Positions 12,918-23,615 of a stretch of DNA of 64,000 nucleotides are shown piece by piece (the first letter of the stretch is position 1; every line of letters starts with the position of its first letter). Source of the stretch: Pezizomycotina sp. ARF18 (Eukaryota; Ascomycota); the NCBI GenBank assembly GCA_002224055.1, contig AZLU01000107.1, positions 1-64,000 on the forward strand, in the 5' to 3' direction. The position numbers were made by a program, and so were the translations under genes. The notes under the pieces are model-generated. The model had not been told where the DNA came from and ran no database searches. It saw nothing but the letters and a program-made list of their open reading frames with translations.

Positions 12918-13183
12918 ATGTGCGGCCCCAGGCCTTCGAAATATACGTATTGCGGCCATGTCGGCGTTTCCACTCAAGACATTGTGCCTTGCAAGGTCGG
13001 CAAGCGGTACGATAAGATGTGCCCAGAGGAATATTGGACGCCTACCATCGATCTTCAAAGTGCGGTTTGCAAGACCTGAAACCAAGAGGCAGAGGCGGAA
13101 AGGCAAGCGGCTGCGGCAAGGACGGATGAACTCAGAGTCAAGGCGCTGATGGATGTGACAGGCTCCTGAATCCTAAAAGATAA
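12918..13183 (+). CDS. Cassette copy 2, Cys/His small protein (broken)
   Basis: Second array member. It starts MCGPRPSKYTYCGHVGVS with the full CGH motif, then VPCKVGKRYDKMC and YWTP. A TGA at about 13077 takes the place of the Cys codon of the second Cys pair (VCKT-stop-NQEAEAER), after which the same frame continues through the Ala-rich helix to RVKALMDV. One base is missing near 13157 (GATGTGACAGG against GATCTGAACAG in the sister copies), and the tail LLNPKR then ends at 13183. The stop in place of Cys looks like a genuine mutation rather than a homopolymer error, so this copy may be a real pseudogene. The promoter block upstream is well kept. Confidence 0.55.
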
Positions 13184-13967
13184 TTTTTATTGCGGTATTA
13201 TGCATAGCTTCATAATATATATATATATTTTCCTAATTATAAGATTATATTAGAATTATTTGTATTCCGGTGAAAACCCGCGAACGAGTACAAATGGTCA
13301 TTACATTATAAGCATTTGGACGATGCTTATTTATGTCAAGAAAAAAAAAAAAAAAAAAAAAAAAAAAACAGCAAAACCTTACCAAGAATGCATACTTATG
13401 CAGTAGTAAAGACATGATTCACTGCTACATCCCGGATCCTATTCGCTAGGTAGTTCGTGGTTAAAAAATGCAATAAAAATTATGTTTAGATATAAAGAAA
13501 AAAGGGAATGACATATTTGCATGCCGAGGTATATTGAAATGTCGAGTTTATGAGAAATTTCACACTTGAACTATTATCCAGTAACTTCAGAGGCGCTCGC
13601 ATGACAAGCTCGGCCTCTTCTGATAATTCTGAGTAAAAGATACAACTAGCCTTATTATTCGAAGTGCCTTCTGACGTTTTGTATTAGTGACATTTTGATC
13701 GCGAGAATGACCATAAGGATTTTTTTCCAGTCCTTTTCTTTGCTTTGCTGAAAACCCAGCTCTCAAGTTCGTTGAAGTTCGATGAACTCTCTCAACCTTG
13801 TAGACCCACGGCTACAGATTTCCATGGATCTCTTCAAAAATAAAAAGGTTACTCTGCGGAACACCTGGAAGAGCGTATAGTGGCATTGCTTACGGTCTAA
13901 CATTTAACACTTAGAAAACCCTGGAAGCATTAAATTCCAATTATTCGAAAAAAAAAATGCAAACACG

Positions 13968-14279
13968 ATGTGTACCCAAAAGTATTACCGATGGATGAGG
14001 TGCGGTCATGTTACCGTTTCATCTCAAGGATTCCGACCGTGCGATGCTGCTAAAGCTAGGGATGAGATCTGTAAAGAGGATTGGGAACGAGTCGACGGTT
14101 ATTATAGTAGGCTTTGCAGGCTATGTAATCAAGAGCAGGCATGGATAGCAGCGAGGGAAGAGGCTAATAGGCAGGCAGCAGAGGCAGCAAAGGCCGAAAG
14201 GCAGGCGGCGGCGGCGGCCGATGAGTCTAGAGTTAAGGCGCTGATGGATCTGAATAAATTTCTGAATCCTAAAGATTAA
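13968..14279 (+). CDS. Cassette copy 3, intact Cys/His small protein
   Basis: The only array member with an unbroken frame (103 codons). The N-terminal half has C at positions 2, 12, 25 and 35, with CGHVTV around the second and a later LCRLC pair, a spacing suited to binding one or two zinc ions in a small fold. The C-terminal half (about residues 58-95) is an Ala/Glu/Arg-rich amphipathic helix or coiled coil (AREEANRQAAEAAKAER), followed by the conserved end VKALMDLNKFLNPKD. There is no signal peptide or membrane segment, so it is probably intracellular. Proteins starting MC..CGH are common among uncharacterised fungal predictions, to my knowledge without assigned function. The A-rich leader and shared upstream block suggest it is expressed like its sisters. 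Confidence 0.8.
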   Translation: MCTQKYYRWMRCGHVTVSSQGFRPCDAAKARDEICKEDWERVDGYYSRLCRLCNQEQAWIAAREEANRQAAEAAKAERQAAAAADESRVKALMDLNKFLNPKD

Positions 14280-14832
14280 CATGTTTTGTATCACAGCTTC
14301 GAGAATATTAATATATTTTGTCTTAAAAACATAATTTATTTACTAATATAAATGCGTATCGAGACGATACGCGCACGCAAATAGTTAGAGAGGGGTAACA
14401 TTTTAATAAGTAATATTAAAAACCTTATATTTAAACTAACTTCTGTTTAGTTATTTTTGGAGGTATTTCAAAGAACGAGCTTGAATTCAGTTTTAGTTAT
14501 AGCTGTAAATGAGGATATATTTTCTATGACGTTATTATTATAAGTGATTATTATTCGTAATAACTTCTACCTATATTGCATTCGTGGCGTTCTAATAGTG
14601 GCGACAAGACAATGGATACCCCCCGGGGGTTTTGGGCATTATAGCTGCTGAAGCTTGAAATTATACCTCAAATTCAGATCACTCCCAGCATTATTCTCAA
14701 GAACAGGCTAGTATACGACGGTGCCTAAAAAGACTCTTGGATGCATTGTATTACCTCTGCTCGTCCGAAAAAAAATATACCTTGTTGACCATACTTAATT
14801 CTCACATATAACGAAAAATCATCTATACAAGC

Positions 14833-15124
14833 ATGTGTTTTCTAACCTACAACCGATATTCCAAGTGCGGCCATGTCTTCGTTTGCACTAGGGCATTCGG
14901 GTTCAACCATGCGGCAAGGCCAAAGCTAGCAACACGTATTGCAAGGAGGAAGATTGGATACCGGTTATTAAGAGTGGTAGTACTAGTTTGTGCAGCCCTT
15001 GCACGCGAAAAGAGCACGAAAACAGGCGAGGGAAGAGGCAGAAAGGCATGCAGCAGCAGCGGCCGATCAGGCTAGAGTCAAGGCTCATATGAATATGAAC
15101 AGGTTGCTGAATCCTGAAGGATAA
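14833..15124 (+). CDS. Cassette copy 4, Cys/His small protein (frame broken twice)
   Basis: Fourth member. MCFLTYNRYSKCGHVFVC opens the protein in frame. The frame then slips at TTCAACCATGCGG near 14910, where one more C would give the family PCGKAKA. The next part reads NTYCKEEDWIPVIKSGSTS, then LCSPC (second Cys pair). It slips again near 15020 in an A run (CGAAAACAGG) before QAREEAERHAAAAADQARVK and the end MNMNRLLNPEG, with a stop at 15124. Both slips fit a single missing base in a homopolymer, the same type seen in the enzymes of this window, so the gene may well be intact in the organism. Confidence 0.6.
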
Positions 15125-15729
15125 TTGTTGTTTAGTATGATAGATTGACAATAGTTTTCATTTAAAATTATAAGCTTTTACTAAAACCAGTTATCTTTTG
15201 TGTTTGGAGAATTGGTGAAGCCATATATATTGATAAAGATATTATAACGATTTGGATTTCGCATGCAAAAGCATTCACCGTAGCCTATCAACTTGAAATG
15301 TATCTGATTATCAAACAGGAATAGTTTTACTTTATGATCGTTTTATCATTTACTTGGTAGTGTTCTACGGCGCTTCGCGGTTAAAGAACGTTTGATAGGA
15401 AATATGCTCAGAAATGAAAACCGAGGACGGAATTTGGTAACGCTCGGGTATTGAAAAGGTCGTGAGTGTGAAGTTTCCAAACCAATTCCCCTCTTTCTCT
15501 CCTGATACATATTTTAATGATTATTTTCTTGCTCCTTTGCCTTAAACAAGCAGTTGTGCGTCGTAACATATTATTCAGATTGAACTGAAGGAGGACAACA
15601 ATGTTACTTGTAGAACAACCTTGAGGAACCGTCTAGTGTATAAGGGTATTTAAAAGACCCCTGGACGTATTAAATTACATTATCACTCCTCATTCAACAA
15701 AAAAAAAAAAAAGAACTTCGGCGGAGGCA

Positions 15730-16032
15730 ATGTGTTATCAAAAGCGTTACCGACATTCGCAGTGCGGCCATATCACCCTTCCACCTACCGATAGCGGGTT
15801 CACGCCGTGCAGCGCTGCGAGAGCCAACAATACGGTCTGCAATATGGAAGATTGGAGACATCCTATGATACTAGAGGCGGGCTCTGCAAACCCTGCAGGT
15901 AGAGGCGAGGGAGGAGGCAGTGAGGCAAGCAGTAGTAGCGTTAGCAGAGGCCGAAAGGCAGGCGGCGGCGGCGGCCGACGACCTAGAGTTAAGGCGCTGA
16001 TGGATCTGAACAGATTTTTGAATCCTGAATGA
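15730..16032 (+). CDS. Cassette copy 5, Cys/His small protein (frame broken)
   Basis: Fifth member. MCYQKRYRHSQCGHITLP carries the CGH motif, then TPCSAARANNTVC and MEDWRHP. The second Cys pair (LCKPC) lies one frame over, after GCGGGCTCTGC near 15882. The Ala-rich helix is less regular than in copy 3 and contains in-frame stops in some readings. The end VKALMDLNRFLNPE is conserved and stops at 16032; it needs one further C in GACCTAGAG near 15982. The leader holds a 13-base A run. This copy has the longest gap between the CGH and the third Cys. Confidence 0.6.
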   Translation: MCYQKRYRHSQCGHITLPPTDSGFTPCSAARANNTVCNMEDWRHPMILEAGSANPAGRGEGGGSEASSSSVSRGRKAGGGGGRRPRVKALMDLNRFLNPE

Positions 16033-16506
16033 TAGATAAGTTGCTTCGGTATAATGGCTTTAGAATACTCTTTCTTAGATCGTGATTTTACGGGAATTGT
16101 TTTCTTCCATAGTTTAGCGTCGAAATGTATAGAATAAGGTTTGTGTTTGGAGGCAAAGACCAAATAACAAATTCCGTAAACGCGAATGAACTGAAATCTC
16201 AAGTTTAAAGACTGGACACGGACACGTCTCCCTATCCTTCTTTATCTTTGTTTACCTTTTTTCCCTGTAAGCGAATGGCGTGCCCCTGCCTATCCTATTT
16301 CAATTGAGCTTGAAGCACGACAAAAGATTTTCCTTGAGAGTATTCAAAAACTGCCATATACTGTCAAGCTGGGAACAGTAGTTAGGATATAGAGAGGTTT
16401 GTATTTATAGAAAACCTCTGATTTGACTTCAAAGACCATTTGCAATACTGTCTTATGCATAAGTAGTATTGTACACAGCAAAGGCAGATAAGCTTAAAAG
16501 AGTGAC

Positions 16507-16640
16507 ATGTGTTATGAGCACAACAACACCCTAAAGTATTTTCCACGCCGGAAAAACATAGCCCCTCGGCATTAAAGCGTTGGCGGAATAGAAGTGAGAT
16601 GAAGGGTTGATGGATCCTTGATGGATCTAAATGCTACGCA
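16507..16640 (+). pseudogene. Relic sixth cassette copy
   Basis: A decayed end of the array. It starts MCYEHNN in the position expected from the spacing (777 bases after copy 5), lacks the CGH motif and Cys series, and ends with KGLMDP and a second LMDLN at about 16605-16635. These match the ALMDLN tail of the intact copies. Middle sequence is missing, so the tail lies only about 100 bases from the start instead of 290. The weak upstream similarity fits an old, internally deleted copy. Chance similarity of a short start is possible, but the tail match at the right place supports the call. Confidence 0.4.
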
Positions 16641-16650
16641 GAGTACGTAA

Positions 16651-18255
16651 AGCTCAAGGCGGAGCAAATTGAGAATACATAGGACACTGCAAAGACTGCC
16701 GCTGTGAGATCCCCGTTCGTTAGTGGAATACTTGTGTGGCGAAGAGAAATCTGAATGGCTTGAAGTTTAGAAGCAAACCGCTAACGTTTAATATATCTCC
16801 ATCATAGCCCCGATGCTTCTCCAGACAAAACGGCGCCCGGTGGAGGTAGTTTAACCGCATAACGTCGGTTGCAGCAACCGCCTTCTTAAAATCCGGATAT
16901 TGATTTTTTTTCGTTGGACTTATCACGGTGACATATAAATGAAGAGAGCATGATAACGATGGCTTCCACAGGGATAATGACGCGGTCCAGGGGTTTACTA
17001 GGTACATGTCATGGTTTGTGTAGTATATATGTCGCCGTTAGCTGTTTGTTGCCCAGAGGGTGGCTCAATACCAAAATTATGTAATCTGGACTAGTGCTTA
17101 GCTAAACGCCGAGTTTGGTCGGGAGTAAGCTATGTTATGCCACCCAGCTTGCCTGTTTCTCAGTTGCAGATAAACAAGCTCAGAGGATGATGATGCACTC
17201 TCCGGAGCGGCTACGAACTCTTCGGCGACGCCTAATTGAGTGCACTGTCGATATAAGATGTAGAGTAGCGATAGTACGACTGGTATCTGCCTGGTGTAGC
17301 GATGCAGGGGCTCGGATGTCAGTTGAGATATTATAAGGACGGAGAGAGAAATTTAAGGACTACGGGTTTAGCCGGTATTTTGAACTTGGCTTCCGGAAGT
17401 CCCCGTCTTTCCCTGCGTTCTCCTTACTCACAAGGACTATTCTGACTTCGTTTTCATGTCTTTCCCGGCGGGGGTAAGAAGATGATTTCCAAGTTTAGAA
17501 GCCGAACGGGAGCACCGCGTAGCTTGCGCGTATACGCTTCTGCTAGGTTCTGAGCCGAAATTACGTAGGATCTACCATCGCGATGCTGGTATTACTAGGC
17601 AGTCGGTCCCTCCTCTAGGATATAAGGAAGGAGAAAAAAAGGTCTCGGGGCCTACCGTAGAACTGCTACTACTTTGTAAATCGCACAACGCGAACAGAAG
17701 AAGGGGGGAAATAAATGAAAAATAAGACTGTACAGCCGCCGAACTTTGTTCCAAGATGTTTGTTGGAATTCTTTGCTAGACTGCGCTAGAAAGTTTTTCC
17801 CATTAAGCAATTTAGCCGCCGGGTAGCACACACACCTGCTAGTAATCGTAAAGGGTTAAGCGCATTCGCCTATATTATTAGTGAATGAAAGAGAAAAGGA
17901 GCGAAACATGTTCTTTATAGTAGTATTCTGGTCACAAGAACAAAGAGGAAGAAAAAGGGAACAAAGAGGTAAGCATGACGTACGATTTTTGTTAATGAAT
18001 TAGCCTTATGTAGATGGTGGTAGTACGCGCTTCCTACAACAGCTAGTTAAAGCATTGGGGTCTTTTATTCTTCAGTTTCACTGAGCATGCACGACCCAGA
18101 CCCCTTTTCAGCCAGATAACAGGCATCGTTGATAAAGGATCCAAATCTCGAAAGAGTTTCCCTTTTTCCCTTCTTATTTTGGCTGAATTTCATTCTTTAT
18201 TCCTTTCCTTCGACATACGGCTGATTCTGGGTTAAATATCCTCTGATAGGATATT
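16651..18255. other. Intergenic region
   Basis: About 1.6 kb with no supportable gene. Short frames (16720-17007 minus, 17115-17336 plus, 17572-17754 minus) show no motifs. I saw no inverted repeats or tandem repeats of note. Confidence 0.45.
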
Positions 18256-19020
18256 CCCCTAGATATATACCCGAGATAACTCATTTATTCCTTTCATTTT
18301 ATTTTTTTTACTAAATATATAATCCGTCAGTGGACCCGTCTGCCTGGACTTGGGCGTTTTGGGCCTTAACAGAACAGCTCTGCAATACGTCCTAGAGCTG
18401 TTCATACAACTGTTAGCGCTTGACGGAAATAACAAACAAATTACAAACGAGCAAGTTAAAGGCGTCAATATCGAGATCTTCAACGTCTTCCAACGATGCC
18501 AGCGATACCAAACCTCTCTCATCACTGGCACTACCAGCTGAGTCCGAGTCCGTATAGCAGTCCGAGCGACGGGATCGGTATTATCCCCGGATCGATCGAG
18601 GTTTGAGGAACAGGGGAGAGGAGTAGGATTGGGGTTAGTTATAGCTGTCGAGCGTTGCCGACGATGCCGATGTGGTGTTGCCGAATACTAGTAGGTCGAG
18701 AACGAATTCGCTGGCGGATCTGCGGGGGGGTTAATGTTGATCGGAGAGGGGACACAGAACTCGCCGCCCGCATATTCGAATGTGCCACTTTGAAGAGAGA
18801 GAGGGAACGAGATGGTTTCTTCTCGAGAAGGTATTATTACAGCATCTATGGCGTTAATCATTGCATCTGCGTATCCTATTGCGGGCTTTTTAGTATCATT
18901 TATAATCTTAAAGGCGTTCGCATCAAGTATCTCGGGAATATCATCCCGCTTTGTACTAAAAGGTTCTAAATTTGACTTAATACCCGGTTCTCTTCCTGTA
19001 CACTTGAATATTGGATAAAC
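18256..19020 (-). pseudogene. Unrecognised coding remnant
   Basis: Reading the minus strand from about 19010 gives a long protein-like stretch without an initiating Met: REPGIKSNLEPFSTKRDD, ILDANAFKIINDTKKPAIGY, AVIIPSREETISFPLSLQSG, FEYAGGEFCVPSPININPP. At about 18690 the frame changes to RILVFGNTTSASSATLDSY, then further on to an acidic segment GLVSLASLEDVEDLDIDAF. It ends with KAQNAQVQADGSTDGLYI near 18320. Residue composition is that of a real protein, but several stops interrupt it and no start is evident. It may be a decayed gene or one with missed exons and assembly slips. I do not recognise the family. Confidence 0.35.
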
Positions 19021-19537
19021 ACGCAGTCTATTACTATTGTGACTACTATTCGTACATGATGTTCAATACTAGTGCCTTAATATGTACTATATCGTTTACG
19101 CGTGTTTCAAACTTTACTAACGTTATTACTTTGAGATACTCTCGTGGAAACTAATGGCCTTAGAACTCAAGGCATCAGATGCCCCAATAGAAATGCATAG
19201 GGTGTTGAACCCCCGAACGCTGCAGAGGTAGAGAAGACTTATATATTAACAATATTGAAGACTAAGTGAGAATGGAGTAAGGAGACTGTTACTCTCTGGG
19301 TACCGGAGTTCGATCGTCCTCATTTCAGGAGCGAATCTTCCAAACGAGTCTACCAGTTCAACCGGAATATATATTCTATAAACGACAAGAAATCTAAATA
19401 AGACCACCAAGGAAATCTAAACGACAAAATTATCTATAGAAAGAGATTGTGATTTGAAGCATGATATCATTGAAGGTAAACAGTCTGTGAAGAAATAACC
19501 GTAGCTAAGGCCTTGGTAAGAAGCTGAGCGCTTGGAA

Positions 19538-21220
19538 TTAGTCGGAGATACCCAATCGGGTCGAAATTGGAGCTTTTAATCGCCCCGTTCCACCTGGGCC
19601 GCCAGAAGACCCTCCTCCTCCACCACTGCCCCCATTACCGCCTCCGTTATCGCCGCGGCCTCCAAGAGATCCTCCTCCCCGCCACCGTTTCCACCGCCGT
19701 TCCGCTGCCTCGGCTTCCGCCAGATCCACCGCCGCCTCCAGAGCCTCCACCGCTCCCGTCAGCACCTCCTCGGCCTCCTCCAGAGCCTCCGCCGGAACCG
19801 CCGCTCTGGCCTCCCCCGTGACCTCCGCCTTGGCCCCCGCTTGACGGCCACCATTACCACCGGAGCCGCCCGATCCTCCACCTTGGCCTTCCCCAGAGCT
19901 TCCCCAGCGCCTCCCAGAGCCTCCGCCAGAGCCGCCTCCGGAACCGCCCGCTCCGCCGTTAGGACCGCTCCCCGGCTGTCCAGGCTGCCCAGGCGCTCCT
20001 CCGGCTCCACCTTGGCCGCCGCCGTTTCCGCCGCCGTTCCTCCCAGCACCGCCAGTATAATCACCACCGTCCTGGGCATCCTGATCACCGCCGCCTTCGT
20101 GGTAAGGCTGGTCCGAATCACCTCCAGCTCCGCCAGTATAATTGCCTCCGTCTTGACCGTCCTGATCGTTACCGGCCGTGGCTCCCTTAGTACACCTGTG
20201 GCTGCGAACCGCTCGTCCCCGAAGAACCATGCTGACCCGACCGTAATCAGGACTACTGGATGTCGGAAGAAGTATCTTGATCCTGGTCATCGTCATCTGG
20301 AAGACGGGCGTCTTCCTGCCCGCTGTCGTAGTTCGGATAACCGTTGTTACCAGCCTCGCTGGACCGGCCTGCGCGCCAGCAGCACCTGCTCCGTTATACG
20401 TGCCATTATCCGTTATCATAAGAATCGTAAGGGGACGACCCGTTATCATAAGAATCGTAAGGGGACGACCCCTCCGCGCCGTCCTGATCGTTCCTCCGAC
20501 TGCTCCTCCGCTACCGTAACCCCGCCGTAACCAGAACCACCGCCATAGCCAGCCCCGTAAGAAGAATACCCGTAGTCAGGGCTAACCTGATCACCGCTAT
20601 TCTCCGGCCTCAACACGTTATCCGCGTAGTGACCCCTAACGTTTCCGGCAGGTAAATACCTACAGTCCATATACATCTTCCCTTTCCCCTTGCCCCAATG
20701 GCCACCGCAGTTCTTGATACCGCAACCGACCTCTGGCTACCCTTCCACACGACCTGCGTGTAATGTCCGGTCCCATGCTGCTTCGCATTCGGCGTATTAT
20801 AATTATACTTCGTTTCTCATTATTAATCCACCCGTTAAGGATCATATGACGGGATCGGCCGTGAGCGTTGTATCCAGCCAGTTCTCACCGTACCCGTGGA
20901 CGCGCTCGTCGTCGTGCGGGCACTTGTTGATGTAGGCTTGGGCCATTCGAGCGAGGTCGGGATCCCAGGTGAGGGAGGGATGTTGCAGTTGGAGCGCGCG
21001 TCGTTGTGGACTTGCAGGATGCGATTTATGTATTCTTGGGTTAGGGTTACAGCACCGACGTTGCCGTAGCTCCAGCCGCCGTTGGAATCACCGGAACCGC
21101 CACCTGAACCGTAGCCGCCTCCGCCGCCGTAGCCACCGCTGCTGGAGAGGTTTGGCAGGGCGGTGGTGAGGGCCATGAGGAGCGCCCCCGAGAAGAGGGA
21201 GAATGTGAGAGTGATGACAT
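19538..21220 (-). CDS. CAP/PR-1 domain secreted protein with long Gly-rich tail
   Basis: A CAP-superfamily (SCP/PR-1) protein. The start at 21220 gives a hydrophobic leader, then a short Gly/Tyr/Ser-rich linker and the CAP domain: YINRILQVHNDARSNC, with the usual early His of the CAP cavity. MAQAYINKCPHDD follows at about 20925-20960, with HGTGHYTQVVWKGSQR at about 20730-20780 and MYMDCRYLPAGNVRG, ADNVLRPEN at about 20600-20680. These are the standard CAP motifs in order. The tail of more than 300 residues is low complexity: repeats of Gly, Asn, Asp, Tyr and Ser, a duplicated 10-residue unit (GSSPYDSYDN) and many GGAG/GGSGG runs to 19538. The frame slips several times, including within the leader. 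CAP proteins of fungi bind sterols or lipids or act at the cell surface; the tail suggests wall association. A RIP-damaged relative lies at 55309-55930. Confidence 0.8.
20409..20470. repeat. Tandem 30-bp duplication in CAP tail
   Basis: Two perfect consecutive copies of a 30-base unit (CGTTATCATAAGAATCGTAA plus GGGGACGACC). In the minus-strand CAP gene it encodes a repeated ten-residue segment rich in Ser, Tyr, Asp and Asn. The copies are identical, so the duplication is recent or maintained. Confidence 0.85.
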
Positions 21221-22258
21221 TTTATAGCGTATGTTTAGAGTTGGGCATTGAATTGCGTCTCAAAGGCAAATAATGATGAAATTTCGAAAGTAAAAGATGA
21301 TAACAGATTTATTCAAATGAATGGAGAACTAAAAACTCCTGGATTTGTGTGCCGAAACGCCTTGCGAAAATGATAGGTAAATAGGGAAAGGAGAGAAATG
21401 ATGTCTATCAAAGAACGTATCGAGAACAAAAGAAAGTAGAAGGTTTCGTGTCTAAGTTGCAGGAAACTGAAGAAAGAACGGAAAGAGAGTGAATTGAAGA
21501 AAGATGATTGTGCTGATGATTTGAATTCAATCTCTAGTCGATATCGATGGTATATATATATAGTCGAACTTGAAGAGAACAGCTTCAGAATTTCGTGAAC
21601 TTGGTTATTATCACGGCTCGGGATAGTTGAAGTTCTCTGATGCACAGAGCTAATAGGAGATTATGCTCTAGAGATATTTCTTCATAGAATACAACTCTCA
21701 AAAGCGTGTGCGTCTCGAAAACTGTTATCAGCGAAACGCACACGCATAGTCTAGAATTTTTTCAGCTGATTCACCCACCTTCACGAGAAACGGAAACTCC
21801 GCACGTCGGAGATTCTAGCTTTTCGCTGCCTGGAGAGTACATTCTACTGCAGCGGGGAAGAATTGGAAGATCATGATAGCTGAGAACTCCGTCAAACGAA
21901 ACCCTTGTCTGGCTGGCTTGATAAAACATAGTAATATTGTGCATTGCTCGCAGCTACGATGTTTGCACTTTAAAATCTTGAAGAATAAGCCTCTTGAGCA
22001 AGATATCAAGATTTCGCTTTGCCTTCCCGAAGATCGCTGAAGGCCGTTGAAACAGAACTAACAAAAGAAAAACGGAAATTATTCCAAGGCTTTCGGAAAT
22101 AAGAATCTCATCGGTAGGCTGAACTCTTTCTCAGAGAAAAATGCTTAGCATTGGGGAGACAAGGTTTGACGGAGGCATGTTTCAAGAATTTAGCAATGCA
22201 TAAACGCGATCGTGGCGGAGGCGAAATGCCTAGGTTCCGACTTAACCGAGTTCCCCCC

Positions 22259-22292
<34 letters not shown>

Positions 22293-23031
22293 TTATCTTC
22301 AACGGTTAAATAGGAAAACGACTTTGGACGGCTCAGACCTGTAGCTTATGCCTGATGGGAAATAGCCTGAATAATCCAAAGAAGAGAGAATAAGAAGTAG
22401 TTCTGGAGCTAACGCTGTTAATGAGAAACATGATAGTCGTTAAGTTGCATATTTTGGCTTATTTTGAACCTCAGCTCCAAGCCCTCATATGCATCCATTT
22501 CCTAGCGGCGTATGAAGCTAGAAACACGGTAATAATTGTGTATGTTTACTCATTATCCCCTGTCTCCTTGCTTCTGGAGTTGCTGCTTCGCGCTGGGAGC
22601 AAGTAGTAAAGGTAAATCCGGATGTTATATATATCTTTCAGAGTCTTGTTCTGTTCTTAATTATCTTTGTTGAATAAGGTTGCGTCTTCTTAGAGCTCCG
22701 AGCTTAATATATTGAATAAACAAGAAAGAAAATAATAAGTTAAGGTTCTCGCCTTTTGTAGCAATAAGAACAGGAAAGGAGTTCGTCCCTGGGATGAAAA
22801 TCTGTCATTTTCAACTCATCCAAGTAGATCTGATCCATACGTAGTAGTTAGTGAATTTGCATCATTTATAGTAAGCTACGTATCACATCATGAAAGAACG
22901 AAAATTCAATGTTTCGAGACCATAGTATTCGATCTGAGCGATGAACCGCCGAAATAAGCCGCTGAACATTGCTCCCAGGGTACTAGACACTATTGACGTA
23001 GATGACGAAGTCTCCGCGTTACTCGCAGACC
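21221..23031. other. Intergenic region with A29 run
   Basis: About 1.8 kb. It starts with the promoter side of the CAP gene and holds an uninterrupted run of 29 A at 22261-22289. Small frames (21313-21645, 21815-22009, 22108-22302, 22421-22606) are not protein-like. No gene is supported. Confidence 0.45.
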
Positions 23032-23601
23032 TCAGCTGCGCCACGGCGGGGAGAACGGCGTAGCTGACGTGAGCTCGAAAGTCACAACGGCGCCGTTTTC
23101 AAGAGTGCCCAGGAAGATAAACCGGCCGCACTGGTCGACACGAGCTCAACTCCCGGGATAGCGGAGAGCGGAGTAGTAAGAACACACCAAAGAAAATCAA
23201 GCCGCGCGACCTCCTCCCGTGGGATAAGCTCCCGAGAAGAGTAACGGCGCATTACGGCGACGTCGGCGTCGCTGTCGAGGCTCAGGAGCTGGACGGGATC
23301 TACCCGGAATAAGTCGACGGATACCATTTTTCGCAGGGGGGGCTTTAAACGAGAAAAACAAGAACGAAAAAGACTACTACTTGTACACTGGCCTATCTCA
23401 CTGAGTCAATGGTTAGCATTGGTTGAGAAAAGTTGACGTGATGTTTCCACGGTGAAGGGTACTTACGGAGCGGCCGTGAACAAAAATTAGGGCAGCCAAC
23501 GTACTTCCGAAAGAGATGCTCATGGGTAATGAAAGTCGGAGCTGGGTTAGGATCCAATTGATTTGGTAGCGCAGGATGCGAGTTACGGAGAAGGACTTCA
23601 T
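23032..23601 (-). CDS. Small single-span membrane protein, unknown
   Basis: A two-exon minus-strand gene. Exon 1 starts MKSFSVTRILRYQINW at 23601 and carries one hydrophobic segment (MSISFGSTLAALIFVHGRS). It ends at a GTAAGT donor near 23467, and an acceptor TAG is available near 23373. The second exon includes VDLFRVDPVQLLSLDSDADV and REEVARLDFLWCVLTTPLSA. One frame slip near 23150 precedes GRFIFLGTLENGAVVTFELT and a stop at 23032 after PPWRS. The whole would be about 150 residues with a short basic N-terminus, one membrane anchor and a beta-rich C-terminal part. I do not recognise the family; the exon structure and protein-like composition support a real gene. Confidence 0.5.
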
Positions 23602-23615
23602 TGGGCGGTGGTGGC

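Larger units (their letters stand above)
11580..16650 (+). repeat. Tandem array of about 0.9 kb gene cassettes
   Basis: Five diverged copies and one relic of one unit, all on the plus strand, with starts at 12020, 12918, 13968, 14833, 15730 and 16507 (spacings 898, 1050, 865, 897 and 777). Each unit has an upstream block of about 400 bases and a roughly 310-base gene. Landmarks that recur in order in the upstream block are: CTATCGAGATNCG; a GGCGATATTTCTAATGGTGACAA-like stretch; CTCAAGTTC; TTCCATGTATCTCTTC; a CCTTGAAGAACCG-like stretch; TTACGGTCTAA; CCCTGGAA; and an A-rich leader with TTCGAAAA. Copies 1-3 keep all or nearly all of these, while copies 4 and 5 keep fewer. This is a local tandem gene expansion. 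Copies differ throughout, so it is not a recent duplication. Confidence 0.85.

Noticed and set aside
18256-18540. Possible HeLo-type or heterokaryon-incompatibility domain
   Set aside because: The short helical-looking segments near 18330-18540 show no diagnostic motif and are broken by stops.
19841-20530. 229-codon plus-strand Ala/Thr/Ser/Pro frame
   Set aside because: It is the antisense shadow of the Gly-rich CAP tail.
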